A DNA stretch of 64,000 bases from NCBI GenBank assembly GCA_963854835.1, contig OY978525.1, positions 44,927,554 to 44,991,553 on the forward strand, written 5' to 3'. The stretch's first letter is position 1. Each line of letters opens with the position of its first letter. The DNA is from Megamerina dolium. Taxonomy: Eukaryota > Arthropoda > Insecta > Diptera > Megamerinidae. The notes under the pieces were generated by a model. That model was given only the letters and a program-made list of their open reading frames with translations, ran no database searches and had not been told where the DNA came from. Both the position numbers and the translations under genes were made by a program. Shown one piece after another: positions 52,697-63,556 of this stretch.

Positions 52697-52712
52697 CCCA
52701 CTTCTGACACCA
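52697..52712 (-). other. primer-binding site of LG3, tRNA-Leu type
   Basis: Reverse complement is TGGTGTCAGAAGTGGG, 2 nt from the 5' LTR. Confidence 0.87.
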
Positions 52713-52714
52713 AT

Positions 52715-53143
52715 TGTTACGTTTTTATTCTGTGAACGTTTAATTCTATTTGAATTACCTTGTTCGATCACTGGATTCTGTTAATAATCACTGCAACACT
52801 TATTTTATACAACTATATACAGCAACAATTTATTTAATTAACTCTATTTACAATCAACACTGTTTATAATCAACTATTTACAATAACACTTCAATGTACT
52901 AGCCTCTGTATAGATGTTTGCGCAGTCACGATCGGAATTCGATTGATTCTCACTTCTCAACACTGGCTCTATTTATACTCTGTTGGCAACACCCCAGAAT
53001 CTTCCTTTATCGAGATTCTTCTCTTTCTTTCTCGTTGGCTTGTTCTGGTTATTACTTATTTCTTTTTGTTGACATTCGTTTCGATGCTGCCAATAGTGTC
53101 AGTCACAATAGTGATGAGTAACCAACTATCGATACTCGTTACA
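52715..53143 (-). repeat. 5' LTR of LG3 (429 bp)
   Basis: Matches the 3' LTR closely apart from a few small indels (for example a missing stretch near 52902 before CCTCTGTATAG). Confidence 0.92.
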
Positions 53144-53296
53144 GTATTTTTTTATCAAAATGCATTACCTTTTCTTATCAGTTCCTATGTAATTTTTCTT
53201 TTGCTTATTCTATTTAAGACACCCTCAAGGACGTTGTGCAGTGCGCACTATTGTTTCCCTAAATCCCTAAAATCCCAAAATTAAAGAAAAATAGAA

Positions 53297-53727
53297 TTTA
53301 CCTTACCAGCATAGCATTTAAGCTGTTGTACCCCTTCCTATTGTAATACAGATGTTTATTGCTTGAGGGACCAATAATACGAAAATGCATCCCATCAATG
53401 CATCTTATAACACCTGGAATGTGGAGCTTCATATAAAAGGCTAATGCTATTTTCCTTTTTTCTATAGCCGTTTTAGAAAAACTTATACATTTTGGACATA
53501 CATTTTCTTCAAAAATATTTATGACCTCCGTCAACACTTTGCTGAAGCTACACTGGGCCAGGGACACATCGCAATCTTTCCCTATCCCTGTCTGATAGCC
53601 GCCTTCGGCCAAGAAACAAAGAGTACTACTCAACTTTACAAGCGCGGAAATTGCGCATGCCTTTTTGGCTAAATATGCGACGCCAACACATCCAGCAGAT
53701 ACATAAAAGCGGGCTTGTTCACTCTAA
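53297..53727 (-). pseudogene. PIF/Harbinger transposase, one exon
   Basis: The minus-strand frame includes TLCFLAEGGYQTGIGKD, SLAQCSFSKVLTEVINIFEE, GVIRCIDGMHFRIIGP and YYNRKGYNSLNAML. The block with CIDGMHF carries the first catalytic aspartate of the DDE_Tnp_4 fold. The exon is flanked on its 5' side by an intron (GTAAGT near 53800 to TTAG near 53728) and ends at a GTAAGG donor near 53306. LG3 is inserted in the intron that follows. I do not find the downstream exon with the remaining catalytic residues. Confidence 0.85.
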
Positions 53728-53883
53728 TAATAATATTATTCAAACCTTCGAAAATTATTAATTAATAAAATAAACAAATATAAAAGTAACTTCTTGTACT
53801 TACAAAGTTTTCGGCAGTTCAGCGGGCGTGAACTGACTCCAACAGTGGGTTGCCCCATCATTCACATTTCACAACTATAGCGT

Positions 53884-54830
53884 GTGTCGGATGGAAAACT
53901 GGACAGTATGGAGTTCATGTTAATTCTGGGTACTGGGGCATCACATTCTATATGCAAGAGCGATTTGGTAAAGAAGTTTGAGCCTTTAATGGGAATAAAA
54001 TTCCGTACAACAACGGGTGAGGATGCACAAATTCTGGGTAAGATAAAGAGAATAGTGTCTATTGGAAACTTCTCGTAAGAACACGAATTCATTGTGACCG
54101 ACATCATCAACGACGTAATAATTGGTGTTGATTTTATGATTGATAATGGATTTACGCTAGATTTAAATAAACGAATACTACGCTATGCAAATGTAGAGTT
54201 ACCGTTGAATATCGGTTGCAAGCGTAGTGGAAAGATCAAACGCATGTCAGCGCCAAGAGGGTCCAGCAAAATCAGAAGCGGTAATTTGGGCACAGATGAA
54301 TGTGGATGATGTGACAGGCAAGTTGTGGGTAGTGGAAACGGATAAAGAAATAACTAATAAAAACATCATACTTGGGAAGACCTTAGTAGAACCTTAAGAA
54401 AATGGAATTGTACCGGTGCGAATACTAAATCCAACTAATACATCTACAGTTGTGAAGAAAGGAATGGTTATTGGTCATTGCCAGGATGTTTCGTGGGGTT
54501 CGTCGATGAAAAGTGGAAGATCAGGAACGGTAAGAGCGGAATTAAAAGGACAGATGGAAGAATGGGCAGGTGTGCTTACCAAACAGCAAAATGATAAAGT
54601 CTTAGACCTATTGAAAAAGTACAGTTCAATCTTTTCATCAAATGGAAAAACTGCTGGACGAACAACCATCGTGAAACATCACATTGACACCGGTGATTCT
54701 AGACCAATTCGTCAAGCACCACGACGAGTTAGATTGGGCAAAAGAGATGACACCTTAAGCTGCTTACCGATACGCAGAAACAAGGTGTTATTGAACCATC
54801 AGCGAGTCCATGGAGCTCAGCAGTTGTGCT
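53884..54830 (+). pseudogene. pol: protease and RT N-terminus of LG4
   Basis: The active site reads LILGTGASHSICKSD, with glycine in place of the catalytic aspartate. The closing block TDIINDVIIGVDFMIDNG is in the next frame (54094-54309). The frame 54416-54835 has PTNTSTVVKKGMVIGHC and the RT-leading segment RTTIVKHHIDTGDSRPI, then leaves the frame. Confidence 0.82.
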
Positions 54831-55600
54831 GGTAAAGAAGAACGATGGAAGTACAGATTCTGTGTGGATTACAGAAATGATATAAAAAAAAACAGCTATC
54901 CACTGCCAAGAACCGATTGGTTTTCAACTCTTGATCTGCAAAGTGGCTACTGCCAAGTGAAACTTGGTGAGGAGGATAATGAAAACACAGCCTTCAGTAT
55001 TAGCGATGGTCTGTGGCAATTTACAGTGATGCCACATGGCTTATGCAATGCGCAGGTTACATTCGAACATTTGATGGAACGTGTACTCACAGGACTACAC
55101 TGGAAAACGAGCTTGGTGTACCTCGATGACATTATCATGATGGGAAAAGATTTTAACGACCACCTGGAAAAGGTAAAATAAGTATTTGAGCGTATGCAAT
55201 CAGCAGAGCTTAAAATGAATCCGAAAAACTGTTCTCTCATCAGGCGAGAAGTTAAATATCTTGGTCAGAAGGGGTACATACCGACGAGGAGAAGGTAGCA
55301 GCAGCACAAGAATGACCTATTCCGGCGAACCTTCGCGAGTTAAGAAGTTTTCTAGGTTTGTGTAACTACTATTAGAAAGTACTGTGTCACTCGAAGAGAG
55401 ATGCTCGCAGTACTGGAATGTGTAAAGTATTTCCATAAATATTTGTACGGTCAGTCATTTCATCTACGAACTGACCATGCAGCGCTAAGGTGGTTATTGT
55501 AATTTAAAAATCCTGAAGGACAACTGGCGCGCTGGATTGAACGGCTGCAGAGTTATGACTTTACAATCGAACATTGTAAAGGATAACATCATGCAAAATG
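54810..55600 (+). pseudogene. pol: RT and RNase H of LG4
   Basis: The frame 54810-55181 has RFCVDYRNDIKKNSYPLPR, DWFSTLDLQSGYCQVKL and MPHGLCNAQVTFEHLM, with the intact catalytic block LVYLDDIIMMG. A segment between PLPR and DWFSTLD is deleted, as in LG6. Later pieces encode RREMLAVLECVKYFHKYLYG and LRTDHAALRWLL of RNase H (55388-55500), ending IERLQSYDFTIEHCKG. Confidence 0.85.
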
Positions 55601-55699
55601 GAATGTAAACATTGTTCTCGTGTGAAACGCAAGGAGCACATTGTCGACATACAACTTACGAATATTTTGCCGGAGGAGGCATGGACCACCTAACGAGTG

Positions 55700-56000
55700 C
55701 AGGAAGATCATAAGATGCACCAATACACCGTAGGTGCTCCATTTAAGCAAATTCTTAAGGATATAGCTGGACCATTTCCAACAAGGAACGCACGGAAAAA
55801 ATAGGTTGTGGTGATTATAGATTACTTCAGTCAATGGCCTGAACTACACCCCATTCCAAATCAAGAAGCTAGTACAGTCGGGAATGTTTTCGTTAACAAA
55901 TGGATTATTCGTTTTCGTGTACCTGTAGAGTTACTCTCAGACGAAGGTTGTAATTTTGAATTAGTTGTTTTTCGAGAGATGTACCGTGTTCGCGAATCAA
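55700..56000 (+). pseudogene. pol: integrase fragment of LG4
   Basis: YTVGAPFKQILKDIAGPF and VVIIDYFSQWPELHPIPNQE correspond to the start of the integrase core. The first catalytic aspartate survives; LLSDEGCNFELVVF has the second. The glutamate half is lost at about 55985. 56001-56340 has no recognisable domain. Confidence 0.75.
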
Positions 56001-56802
56001 TTCACCAATTCCGTTGGTTCCAATAAATAATAAATTGTTAGTCAATATGGTATGTTACTATAAAATTGTAAGTTTTATTTCTACTTGTAATTGCGAAAAA
56101 ATGTACATTACGTGTGTTGGTATTAAGTGACAAGCGGGAGTGAATACGAGAGAGAGTACGAATAATGATACGAATAATAACGAATGACAGTGAGAGAAGT
56201 CATCTCGTTTACGTGCAGAGTTGTACTTTTAAGTAGTCGCCAACATGCCGTATTTTGGATATGCACAAGACAAGTTGTTGCACAAGGGCTAGTTGTTGAC
56301 AAATCAATCAATTCCATTCCAAAAGTGATAGAAGCAACATCACACGATATCAAGTTATATTAAAGAGTGATTGTAAATAGTTGATTAAATAAATTGTTGT
56401 TGCGCCTAGTACAAAATAAATTTTGCAATTAGTATTGATAGAACGCGTGATCGAACAGGATTGATTCGTATAGAATTAAACGTTCACAAAATCAAAACGT
56501 AAACATGTTTTAGTGTATTTTTGACATACATAAATTAATAAAGTAGAGGAAGAGAGAATGTTATTTTCACACCATTCCCATAGTTGTCCAGCGCGCCAAT
56601 TGTCCTTCAGGATTTTTAAATTGTAAAATCCACACTAGCGCTGCGTGGTCAATTCGTAGATGAAATGACTGACCGTACAAGTACTTATACTGTACTTACT
56701 GTACAGTAAGTAAGTACTTTACACATTCGAGTATTCGAGCAACTCTCTTCAAATGACACAGTAGTTTCTTTCTCGCTTCGACAGGATTTTACTTAGGTAT
56801 AA

Positions 56803-57054
56803 AAAAATAAATATGTGGCACTTAAAGCCCCAAACGGCTCATTGACCGAGCTTCTCTTCCACTACTGTTGTGTGTCTTAAATTTGTACAGTATTAGAAGG
56901 GACCTACTTCTTTTAGCCGGTTCCGAACGGCAGGTGGGTACCGTTCGAAAGAAAAATCTCATCGATATTAAATTTGTTATGCATCAGCCGAGGATTAACC
57001 CATGACCTACAGATCAGATGCGAACACACTAACCACTGAGCTACGGCACCCACA
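56803..57054 (-). mobile_element. tRNA-derived SINE with target-site duplication
   Basis: On the minus strand the element begins GGGTGCCGTAGCTCAGTGG, containing a perfect RNA polymerase III A box (TAGCTCAGTGG), followed about 35 nt later by a B-box-like GGGTTAATCC. The 3' end reads GAGAAGCTCGGTCAATGAGC, then TTTGGGGC, TGGCACTTA-like sequence and an AAATA-rich tail. TTTACTTAGGTAT (56790-56802) and TTTACTTACGTAT (57055-57067) flank it, a 13-bp duplication with one mismatch. It lies inside the LG5 RNase H. Confidence 0.87.
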
Positions 57055-57067
57055 TTTACTTACGTAT

Positions 57068-57990
57068 GCTATTACTTTTTCTTGCCCATCTATGATCTGA
57101 GAAAGCACACCAACTATTCCAAAGCCACTCGCATCTGTGTCCAACACAAACTTTTGACCAGATACTGGGTACGTTAATACTGGTGTTGAACCTAGGAAGC
57201 TTCTTAACTCGTGAAGATTCGACGGAATATGCCATTCTTGTACTGCTGCTACTTTCTCCTAGTCGGTATGTACCCCTTCTGTTGTTACTTTATGAACAAG
57301 ATATTTAACTTTTCGCCTGAAGAGTGAACACTTTTTCATATTCAGTTTAAACCCTGAGAGATTATATACGCTCAAATACTTCTTTCAACTTTCCCAGGTG
57401 GTCGTTGAAATCTTCTCCCATTCGATAATGTCAACGAGGTACACTAAGCACGTTTTCCAGTGTAGTCCTCTGAGTACAAGCTCCATCAAACGATCGAAAG
57501 TAGCTGGCGCATTGCATAAACCAAATGGCATGACTGTAAATTGTCATAGACCATCGCCAATACTGAAAGCTGTTTTCTCTTTGTCCTCCTTACCAAGTTC
57601 CACTTGCCAGTAGCCACTTTGCACATCAAGAGTTGAGAACCACTTCGCAGCAGATAGCGTGTTCAGAGTGTCATCGATTCTTGGCAATGGATAGCTGTCT
57701 TTTTTCGTGATATCATTTAGCTCTCTGTAATCCACACAGAATCGAGTACTTCCATCCTTCTTCTTTACTAGCACAACTGATGAACTCCATGGACTCGCTG
57801 ATGGTTCAATAACACCTTGATTCTGCATATCGGTAATTAGCTTAATGGCTTCATCTTTTTTGGCCAATGGAACTCGTCGTGGTGCTTGACGAATTGGCCT
57901 AGAATCACAGGTGTCAATGTGATGTTTCACGATGGTTGTTCGTGCTCCAAACTTTCCATTTGCAGAATAGATTGAACTGTACTTTCCCAT
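57068..57990 (-). pseudogene. pol: RT and start of RNase H of LG5
   Basis: The frame 57544-57990 has SASPWSSSVVLVKKKDGSTR, RFCVDYRELNDITKKDSYPL and FSTLDVQSGYWQVELGKED. The remaining RT lies in other frames (57398-57540 covers the [12 protein letters not shown] and YLVDI region on the minus strand). Near 57115-57165 is FVLDTDASGFGIVG of RNase H, interrupted by the SINE. Confidence 0.82.
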
Positions 57991-58130
57991 AGGTTGTAAA
58001 GTTTTCTCTTTTTGCTAGTTGGTAAGCAATTCTTCCATTCTTCCATCTGTGTTTTTAATTTCGCTTTACCAGTTTCTGATCTTCCACTTTTTATCGACGA
58101 ACCCTTTTCGCAGTCTACTGCGGCAGTAAC

Positions 58131-58800
58131 TTACTGACAATGACCAATCACCATTCCTTTCTTCACAACTGTAGATGTATTAGTTGGATTTAATGTTCGC
58201 ACCGGTACCATTCGCATTTCTTTAGGTTCTACTAACGTCCTACCAAGTATGATACTTTTATTCGTTAGTTCTTTATTCGCTTTCACTACCCACTTGCCTG
58301 TCCCATTATCCACATTCATTTGTGCCCAAATCACCGCTTCTGATTTTGCTGGAACATCTTGGCGTTGAGATGCCAGTACTCGTTTGATGTTTCCACTACG
58401 CTTGTAACCGATTTTCAATGGTAACTCGACATTTGCATAGCGTAGTATCCGTTGACTTAAATCTAACGTAAATCCTTTGTTAATCATAAAATCAACACCA
58501 ATTATTACGTCATCGATGATGTCGGCCACAATGAATTCATGTTCCCACATGGAATTTCCAATAGATACTCGGTTCTTTATCTTACCTAGAATTTGTGCAT
58601 CCTCACCCGTTGCTGTACGGAATTTTCTTCCCATTAAAAGCTCAAACCTCTTTACCAAATCGCTCTTGATTATAGAATGTGATGCACCAGTATCCAGGGT
58701 TAAAAGTTTTCCATCAATAGTCAAGCTGTTTGGCACATGCTGTAGTTGCGAAATGTGAATGATGGGGCAACCCATTGTTGGAGCCAGTTCACGCCCCGCT
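58131..58800 (-). pseudogene. pol: protease of LG5 (214-codon frame, duplicated in LG6)
   Basis: The frame starts MGCPIIHISQLQHVPNSL and carries the active site LLTLDTGASHSIIKSDLVKR, then DDVIIGVDFMINKGFTL. About 10 residues present in LG3 before the active site (DNMEFM region) are missing. The frame ends at the stop after KKGMVIGHCQ. The nucleotide sequence is identical to 62811-63455. Confidence 0.88.
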
Positions 58801-58876
58801 GAACTGACTCGGTTTACTCTAACGATGGATTTATGTTAGTGGAGCGATCGATGTCCACCTTATTCCACTTCTTTTG

Positions 58877-60060
58877 TCATCCTGGAGAATTTGATCTTAA
58901 TCGCTTTCGTCGTTGACGGCAGTCACGCGCCACGTGCCCTGGTTTGTCGCAAATAAAGCACTTACCAATAAATTTGTTTTCGCGTCTACCTGTTGTTCTT
59001 CCTTCAGGCTGCACTACGGACTTGAATGCCTGACACACTGCTTCAACCAGATCTGATGTTTCTGCCTCTAGTTGGCGTACAGGTGGCACTGGTCGACACA
59101 TTAAACTGGCGTCTTCATACGTCAAGACACTACTAATTGTATCCGCATATGTGACTAGGGCACGCTTATTCTCTCCGTCGTGTATACCATCTATGAATGC
59201 CTCTATTTTTATTGTCTCGATGAATTCTTCCGAATTACCAGAGAAAGCAAGATGACATAAGTGCTCAATATCCTAAGCGAATTCCTGAAGGCTCTCATTA
59301 GTTCGTTGCACTCGCGATCTTAATTCCACTCGATGCAATTGACTTTTATATTCATTTTCATATTTTCGCTGCAGTGTGCCCATCAGTAATTTATAGCTAC
59401 CACGATCTTTCTCTGAAACCATCTGTAACACTTCGGAAGCATTGCCTTTTAATGCAACTATTAAAGCAGCAGTCTTGTCACTATCGTCTGAAGCTTGAAA
59501 ATGTTGAATGGTGTGGTTCCATCAAATGTTGGCGGCTTTAGTTTAATTGTAGTTGATTCTCTAATCACTGATATGGTTGCTCTACTTATTTTTATTTTAT
59601 TAAGTTCGCGCTCTAATTTCTCAAGCTTTTCTTCCAAATCATCATGTTTGTCTAAATGTTCCTTCAGCTTATCATCCAAATCATCCATATGTTCTTTCAG
59701 CTCTGTGACTTTGTCATTAATAGCTCCGGAAATTTCTTGAAATCTAATCTCAATTCCTTTTTGTAGATTTTCGATGACTTTCAATGCGAGACGTATTTTC
59801 TTGTAGCTGTTGTTGCATCATGGATTTCATAAATTCCATGAGTTGACCACTCGAATCTATTTTACTCTCTTCCTCAGCATGCACGTCTGCATATATCTCG
59901 GCTTCCTCAAAGAACTCATGTTCTTCTATATTATTACCCTTAGCCACCATAGCTTGTCTTAGCCTCACCAGCAGTTCTCCTTTCGTACCTGATAAAAATA
60001 TATTCATCTCTGACAATTTTTTGCAGTTAGTCCACTTTTAGTAGGTCAATTTTAGCCATA
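58877..60060 (-). pseudogene. gag: gag of LG5
   Basis: Pieces: 59750-60016 (MSEMNIFLSGTKGELLVRL, SAP-like), 59461-59784 (coiled coil DDLDDKLKEHLDKHDDLEE, FDGTTPFNIFKL) and 58877-59280 (zinc knuckle CFICDKPGHVARDC and RQRRKRLRSNSPG). An in-frame TAG near 59273 (SD block) interrupts the capsid-like region; this stop is absent from LG6 because of a 42-bp deletion there. Confidence 0.85.
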
Positions 60061-60070
60061 TTTACAGAAT

Positions 60071-60086
60071 CCCACTTCTGACACCA
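60071..60086 (-). other. primer-binding site of LG5, tRNA-Leu type
   Basis: Reverse complement is TGGTGTCAGAAGTGGG, 2 nt from the LTR. Confidence 0.86.
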
Positions 60087-60088
60087 AT

Positions 60089-60456
60089 TGTCATGTTTTT
60101 ATTTTGTGAACGTTTAATTCTATTTAAATCAACCTTGTTCGATCACTGGATTCTATTAATAATAATTGCAATCAACTATTTTCAAGAACACTTTAATGTA
60201 CTTGAAACTTTTGCCTCTGACCATGTATCGATGTTTGCGATATCACGTTCGGGACTCGATTGATTCTCATTTGTCAACACTGGTTCTATTTATACTCTGT
60301 GGGCAATACCCCAGAATCTTCCTTTATCGAGATTCTTCTCTTTCTTTCTCGTTGACTTGTTCTGGTTATCGCTTATTTCTTTTTTTCGTTTCGTTGCTGC
60401 CAACATTGATGTCAGCCACAATAGTGATGAGTAACCAACTATCGATACTCGTTACA
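60089..60456 (-). repeat. single LTR shared by LG5 and LG6 (368 bp)
   Basis: TGTCATG at the left, GTTACA at the right. Its left edge joins the LG5 PBS, and its right edge joins a reversed polypurine tract and the LG6 integrase end. It therefore acts as the 5' LTR of LG5 and the 3' LTR of LG6. About 65 bp near 60180 are missing relative to LG1. Confidence 0.9.
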
Positions 60457-60532
60457 CTACCCTCTTCTTAACCTTGTTCGGGACGAACAAGTTTAAGAGA
60501 CAGGCCTTTCTTTCGTTGTGGATTATGAATCA

Positions 60533-61656
60533 TTACAAGCTATCCTTCATAGAACCCGCTCTCTGATGAACTTCATCCAACTGTTCCCGCTTTTCGCTAG
60601 TATAGTTACCTTCGATTGATCTCGTTGGTGTTGCGACTCCAAATTTTAGTCTTAACTCGTTTTCAAAAATTGCCCTTGCTGGTGTAGTACCCGTCGTATC
60701 ATGTTGTGCGCATCGATATGCCATGAGGAACATTGGTATATGTACATCCCAGTCTCTTTGGTATTTATCTGCGACTTTTCTCAAATATTCCTCCAAGGTA
60801 GGGTAAATCGTTCTACCATGCCATCAGATTGTGGATGCAAAGGTGTTGTACGAGTTTTGTATATACCCAAAATACGGCATATCTCTTGGAATACAACTGA
60901 TTCGAAATTTCGACCTTGGTCTGAGTGTAACTCCATCGGTACACCAAAACGAGTAATCCATTGGTTGACGAATACATCCGCAACTGTACTAGCTTCTTGA
61001 TTTGGAATGGGGTATACTTCACGCCATTTACTGAAATAATCTATAACCTCCAGAACATACTTGTTTCTTGCGTTGCTTATTGGAAATGGTCCGGCTATGT
61101 CCATAGCAATCCGCTCAAATGGAGCACCTACGGTGTATTGGTGCATTTTACCTCGACTTTTCTTATTGGGACCTTTGGCCATTGCACATTGCTTACACTT
61201 CTGAATCCAATCAGCTACATGGTCATGACATCCAACCCAATAAAATCGTTTCTTTATTTTCTCGACGGTTTTGGTGATTCCCAAATGCCCTCCACTGGAG
61301 GCATTGTGATACTCAGCTATCACTTCATTTATTCTCGCCTTGGGTACCACTAGAAGATCATTAGTGATTTTTCCATCCTCACTTTCCCATGCTCGGAATA
61401 AACATCCGTCTCGTAAGTGCAGGCTTTGCCACTGCGCCCAGTATGCCTTTGCTATTGGACTCTCATTAGCCATTTCTTGCCAATCTGGACGTATGCCCTG
61501 CTCCTTGTATTCCATAATCTTTACGAGATCTGGGTCGTTCCGCTGATCTTCTTGCACTCGTTCGGTGGTCCATGACTCCTCCGGCAATATATTCGTAAGT
61601 CGTATATCGACAATGGGCTCCTTGCTTTCCACTCGAGAACAATGTTTACATTCCAT
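60533..61656 (-). pseudogene. pol: integrase of LG6
   Basis: The frame 60781-61656 (291 codons) contains QRNDPDLVKIMEYKEQGIRP, a complete H2C2 finger (HNASSGGH, CHDHVADWIQKCKQC), D in MDIAGPFPIS, D in HSDQGRNF and E in SDGMVERF, then a frame change near 60800. 60533-60796 continues with YQRDWDVHIPMFLMAYRCAQ and a shortened C-terminus. It is the least damaged integrase core-plus-finger of the family in this window. Confidence 0.9.
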
Positions 61657-62670
61657 TTTGCAAGGACGACGATATAGAGCATCGCTTTGCTGTGCTGTCC
61701 TCCTTTACGATGTTCGATGGTAAAATCATACCTTTGCAGCCGTTCAATCCAGCACGCCTATTGTCCTTCGGGGTTTTTAAATTGTAATAACCACCTGAGC
61801 GCTGCATGGTCAGTTCGTAGATGAAATGACTGACCGTACAAATATTTATGGAAATACTTTACACATTCCAGTACTGCGAGCACCTCTCTTCGAGTGACAC
61901 AGTACTTTCTAATAGTAGTTACACAAACCTAGAAAACTTCTTAACTCGCGAAGGTTCGCCGGAATAGGTAATTCTTGTGCTGCTGCTACCTTCTCCTCGT
62001 CGGTATGTACCCCTTCTGACCAAGATATTTAACTTCTCGCCTGATGAGAGAACAGTTTTTCGGATTCATTTTAAGCTCTGCTGATTGCATACGCTCAAAT
62101 ACTTATTTTATCTTTTCCAGGTGGTCGTTAAAATCTTTTCCCATCATGATAATGTCATCAAGGTACACCAAGCTCGTTTTTCAGTGTAGTCCTGTGAGTA
62201 CACGTTTCATCAAACGTTCGAATGTAACCTGCGCATTGCATAAGCCATGTGACATCACTGTAAATTGCCACAGACCATCGGTAATACTGAAGGCTGTGTT
62301 TCCATTATCCTCCTCACCAAGTTTCACTTGGCAGTAGCCACTTTGCAGATCAAGAGTTGAAAACCAATCGGTTCTTGGCAGTGGATAGCTGTTTTTTTTT
62401 ATATCATTTCTGTAATCCACACAGAATCTGTACTTCCATCGTTCTTCTTTACCAGCACAACTGCTGAGCTCCATGGACATGATGGTTCAATAACACCTTG
62501 TTTCTGCGTATCGGTAAGCAGCTTAAGGTGTCATCTCTTTTGCCCAATCTAACTCGTCGTGGTGCTTGACGAATTGGTCTAGAATCACCGGTGTCAATGT
62601 GATGTTTCACGATGGTTGTTCGTGCTCCAAACTTTCCATTTGCAGAATAGATTGAACTGTACTTTCCCAT
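61657..62670 (-). pseudogene. pol: RNase H and RT of LG6 (LG4-like)
   Basis: The frame 62181-62480 has RFCVDYRNDIKKNSYPLPR joined to DWFSTLDLQSGYCQVKL, the same deletion as LG4, and HGLCNAQVTFERLMKRVL. A TGA lies where the block GLHWKT continues. The 62449-62670 frame has SSIYSANGKFGARTTIVKHH, which is LG5-like, and then DTLSCLPIRRNKVLLNH, which is LG4-like. RNase H pieces lie at 61690-61925. Confidence 0.87.
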
Positions 62671-62810
62671 AGGTTGTAAAGTTTTCTCTTTTTGCTAGTT
62701 GGTAAGCAATTCTTCCATTCTTCCATCTGTGTTTTTAATTTCGCTTTACCAGTTTCTGATCTTCCACTTTTTATCGACGAACCCTTTTCGCAGTCTACTG
62801 CGGCAGTAAC

Positions 62811-63480
62811 TTACTGACAATGACCAATCACCATTCCTTTCTTCACAACTGTAGATGTATTAGTTGGATTTAATGTTCGCACCGGTACCATTCGCATTTC
62901 TTTAGGTTCTACTAACGTCCTACCAAGTATGATACTTTTATTCGTTAGTTCTTTATTCGCTTTCACTACCCACTTGCCTGTCCCATTATCCACATTCATT
63001 TGTGCCCAAATCACCGCTTCTGATTTTGCTGGAACATCTTGGCGTTGAGATGCCAGTACTCGTTTGATGTTTCCACTACGCTTGTAACCGATTTTCAATG
63101 GTAACTCGACATTTGCATAGCGTAGTATCCGTTGACTTAAATCTAACGTAAATCCTTTGTTAATCATAAAATCAACACCAATTATTACGTCATCGATGAT
63201 GTCGGCCACAATGAATTCATGTTCCCACATGGAATTTCCAATAGATACTCGGTTCTTTATCTTACCTAGAATTTGTGCATCCTCACCCGTTGCTGTACGG
63301 AATTTTCTTCCCATTAAAAGCTCAAACCTCTTTACCAAATCGCTCTTGATTATAGAATGTGATGCACCAGTATCCAGGGTTAAAAGTTTTCCATCAATAG
63401 TCAAGCTGTTTGGCACATGCTGTAGTTGCGAAATGTGAATGATGGGGCAACCCATTGTTGGAGCCAGTTCACGCCCCGCT
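62811..63480 (-). pseudogene. pol: protease of LG6 (identical to LG5)
   Basis: Same 214-codon frame as 58131-58775 at the nucleotide level, with active site LDTGASHS. Confidence 0.88.
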
Positions 63481-63556
63481 GAACTGACTCGGTTTACTCT
63501 AACGATGGATTTATGTTAGTGGAGCGATCGATGTCCACCTTATTCCACTTCTTTTG

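Larger units (their letters stand above)
47724..53143 (-). mobile_element. LG3: most complete tRNA-Leu Ty3/gypsy copy (5.42 kb)
   Basis: Two LTRs, PBS, gag, protease, RT, partial RNase H and integrase, all on minus. Flanking tetramers are ATAT (47720-47723) and GTAT (53144-53147), a near match. It lies in the intron following a Harbinger transposase exon. Frameshifts between gag halves, between RT and the connection region, and within integrase, plus an RNase H deletion, make it inactive. Confidence 0.94.
53812..56505 (+). mobile_element. LG4: 5'-truncated Ty3/gypsy copy of a diverged LG lineage
   Basis: Plus-strand copy starting just before protease and ending in a diverged LTR. Protease, RT, RNase H and integrase fragments are all broken. 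Its RT carries deletions shared with LG6, which defines a sub-lineage. The LTR 3' part (about 56340-56505) matches LG LTRs (AATAGTTGATTAAATAAATTG, ending AAAACGTAAACA); the 5' part of this LTR is not similar, and its start (perhaps TGTTAC at 56053) is uncertain. Confidence 0.85.
56577..60088 (-). mobile_element. LG5: Ty3/gypsy copy lacking integrase, with a SINE inside RNase H
   Basis: Minus-strand copy from PBS (60071-60086) through gag, protease, RT and RNase H. It stops near 56577 inside RNase H, facing the LG4 LTR. Its upstream LTR (60089-60456) is the only one present and is shared with LG6. It carries a SINE at 56803-57054. Confidence 0.88.

Noticed and set aside
56803..57054. Functional tRNA gene
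   Set aside because: The A box is perfect, but the B box and acceptor/T stems are degenerate, and the element has a SINE body, tail and target duplication.
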